This document shows, one piece after another, positions 62,881 to 64,000 of a DNA stretch of 64,000 nucleotides. Source of the stretch: Candidatus Rifleibacterium amylolyticum (GTDB taxonomy: Bacteria > Muiribacteriota > Ozemobacteria > Ozemobacterales > Ozemobacteraceae); the NCBI GenBank assembly GCA_009917695.1, contig JAACJG010000009.1, forward strand, positions 1 to 64,000, given 5' to 3'. The notes beneath the pieces are model-generated. The model had not been told where the DNA came from and searched no databases. It was given only the letters and a program-made list of their open reading frames with translations. Made by a program: the position numbers and the translations under genes. How positions within the stretch are numbered: position 1 is the stretch's first letter; each line of letters starts with the position of its first letter.

Positions 62881-64000
62881 TCAATCGAGGGTTTTGATTT
62901 CGGGAAGGTCTGGCAGGGAAATGTCGAGCGAAGAACTGGCGCCTGACGGAGCTGTTTGCGCCGGTTTTGCCGGCTCTTCGGCCGCAAACTTTTCGCGCAG
63001 TTTCTGCTGATTGGCGGCAATCTCTTCGACGAAACGATTTTCGAGCTCCTGTAGAGCCTGAATGCGACTGGCGGTATTGCCGACAAAAAAAGCTTCGTCG
63101 AATTTTTCACCGCCGACCTGGGTCTTTTCGAAGTATTCAAGCTCGGCCAGGCTGCTTTTGAATTCAATCAGATATTCTTCGTATGCGCGCTTGCCCAGCA
63201 GTTCGATTTCCTGGCGCCTGAGATTGAGAAACTCGATGAAACGCGCGACTTTTTGACTCTCGGCTTCTCTGATACGTGGAGCTTCAGCCTTGGCATAAAA
63301 GGTTTTCAGCAGCCGATCGATGCTGCTGAGATGATCATCGAGATACCTTTTACGGGCGGCAAAATTCTGCTGATGCTTTTCTGCGGCCAGTTGATGAGCC
63401 TGATTGATCAGGTTGCGACAATCAGCAGCAGACAACCCCTGAAATGAAGCCAGACTCAGACCATGCACGGGCTGATTTGCCGGCAGCCTGATGCGGCTGA
63501 CCAGATGACTGCGATCGTCGCGTTCGAGCTTGAAGTGATCGAGCATTTCGTCGATACTCAGAGGCTTTTCCTGCTCGGCAGCGGCGGCTATTGCCAGAGC
63601 TTTGACACGGGTGGGAGTATGATACTGCCTGTTGCTTTCGGCTTCGAGACCGGCATGTTTGAGTGTAACCTTGAGCACGCGACTAGGCTGTTCTGACGCC
63701 GGAATCGGCGAATTATAGGAAAGCCGGTAGTGTTTTTTGAGTTTGAGTCGGGTGCTGAGTTTGTCACACAGGTCTGACAACTGATCGGAAGTCGCTGTCT
63801 GCAGATACCAGCCACCGGTTTCAGATGCAATCCCGCCGAGAAATTCAGTATCTATGTCATTGCCAAGGCCAAGAGTAATGACTCTGATATTCTTATCGAG
63901 CGCTGATTTAGTCACTTCGTGTGGTTCATGCCGCGAAAGACGGTGCTGGCCGCTTGGCGTGCTGTCCTGCCCGTCGGTCAGACATACTATGGTTTTGAGA
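62881..64000 (-). CDS. vWA-domain protein, C-terminal part (runs off the window edge)
   Basis: The frame is open from the right edge at 64000 to its stop at 62881 (373 residues visible). The first residues contain V-C-L-T-D-G-Q-D-S, one of the metal-site motifs of von Willebrand A domains, then I-R-V-I-T-L-G-L-G-N-D-I-D and G-G-W-Y-L. After residue 100 a helical, charged stalk follows (Glu/Lys/Leu, about 170-340) with a Pro/Ala tail. The MIDAS D-x-S-x-S start is beyond the window. A GTG at 63915 lies inside the vWA fold and is not the true start. No partner is seen in the window. Confidence 0.8.
   Translation of the reverse strand, partial: LKTIVCLTDGQDSTPSGQHRLSRHEPHEVTKSALDKNIRVITLGLGNDIDTEFLGGIASETGGWYLQTATSDQLSDLCDKLSTRLKLKKHYRLSYNSPIPASEQPSRVLKVTLKHAGLEAESNRQYHTPTRVKALAIAAAAEQEKPLSIDEMLDHFKLERDDRSHLVSRIRLPANQPVHGLSLASFQGLSAADCRNLINQAHQLAAEKHQQNFAARKRYLDDHLSSIDRLLKTFYAKAEAPRIREAESQKVARFIEFLNLRRQEIELLGKRAYEEYLIEFKSSLAELEYFEKTQVGGEKFDEAFFVGNTASRIQALQELENRFVEEIAANQQKLREKFAAEEPAKPAQTAPSGASSSLDISLPDLPEIKTLD

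Noticed and set aside
63913-63915. GTG at 63915 as the start of the vWA protein
   Set aside because: The frame is open to the window edge and the residues before GTG contain the vWA motif L-T-D-G-Q-D-S, so the gene starts further right.

Overview
The window looks like chromosomal DNA of a diderm (Gram-negative-type), amino-acid-fermenting bacterium with roughly balanced base composition. Signs of this are lipoproteins with clear lipoboxes, type IV pilus/type II secretion-like pseudopilins, several large secreted proteins, and genes for oxidative ornithine fermentation (ortA, ortB, ord) beside a RocB-like M20 peptidase. I cannot place the phylum from sequence alone. The mix of clostridial-type ornithine fermentation, many pseudopilin-like proteins and giant secreted proteins would fit a deep candidate phylum such as Riflebacteria, but that is a guess. 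I saw no rRNA, tRNA or CRISPR array.

Layout. 1-1.6 kb: the end of an IS630-type element, a divergent macro-domain protein and a zinc-ribbon membrane protein. 1.6-8.5 kb: a DUF2339/DUF3999 membrane-protein pair. 8.8-9.8 kb: a small RRM RNA-binding protein and a small secreted protein. 10.1-12.8 kb: a calcium-type P-ATPase. 13-18.7 kb: a four-gene pseudopilin operon with unusually large subunits. 19-24 kb: a sodium:solute symporter and the divergent ortAB / ord genes. 23.8-27.1 kb: a secreted protein, a GT-C membrane glycosyltransferase and a Sel1-repeat protein. 27.3-31.2 kb: a 1290-residue protein made of five consecutive PD-(D/E)XK nuclease modules, each with its own Fe-S-type cysteine set. 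31.2-35.2 kb: a lipoprotein, an M3 oligopeptidase and a rhomboid protease. 35.5-40.4 kb: a HEAT-repeat membrane protein and a divergent GlgE-like GH13 protein. 40.5-44.2 kb: a ferredoxin, a TPR/coiled-coil protein and serC-serA. 44.3-52.8 kb: an alpha/alpha-toroid protein, a GNAT acetyltransferase and a 2108-residue macroglobulin-like secreted protein. 53-58 kb: a 909-residue lipoprotein and a YyaL-type thioredoxin-domain protein. 58.3-62.5 kb: a Fur/PerR-type regulator coupled to catalase, RocB-like peptidase and a CoA-binding protein. 62.9-64 kb: the C-terminal part of a vWA-domain protein.

How the genes may work together. Ord and OrtAB would turn 2,4-diaminopentanoate into acetyl-CoA and alanine; the upstream ornithine racemase and aminomutase are not in the window. 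A RocB-type hydrolase elsewhere in the window may belong to the same arginine/ornithine economy. The regulator-catalase pair gives peroxide defence, as expected of an anaerobe that meets oxygen.

Mobile DNA is mostly small: two MITE-like elements of about 150-180 bp have termini resembling the IS630-type element at the left edge and TA target sites, and in both cases an adjacent gene ends on the TAG formed at the element boundary. A second dispersed palindrome family (ATCCTGCG...CGCAGGAT) occurs three times. The five-module nuclease-fold protein is the strongest candidate for something undescribed: it has no helicase, no cas genes and no recombination partner beside it, and its third module has lost catalytic residues while keeping all four cysteines.
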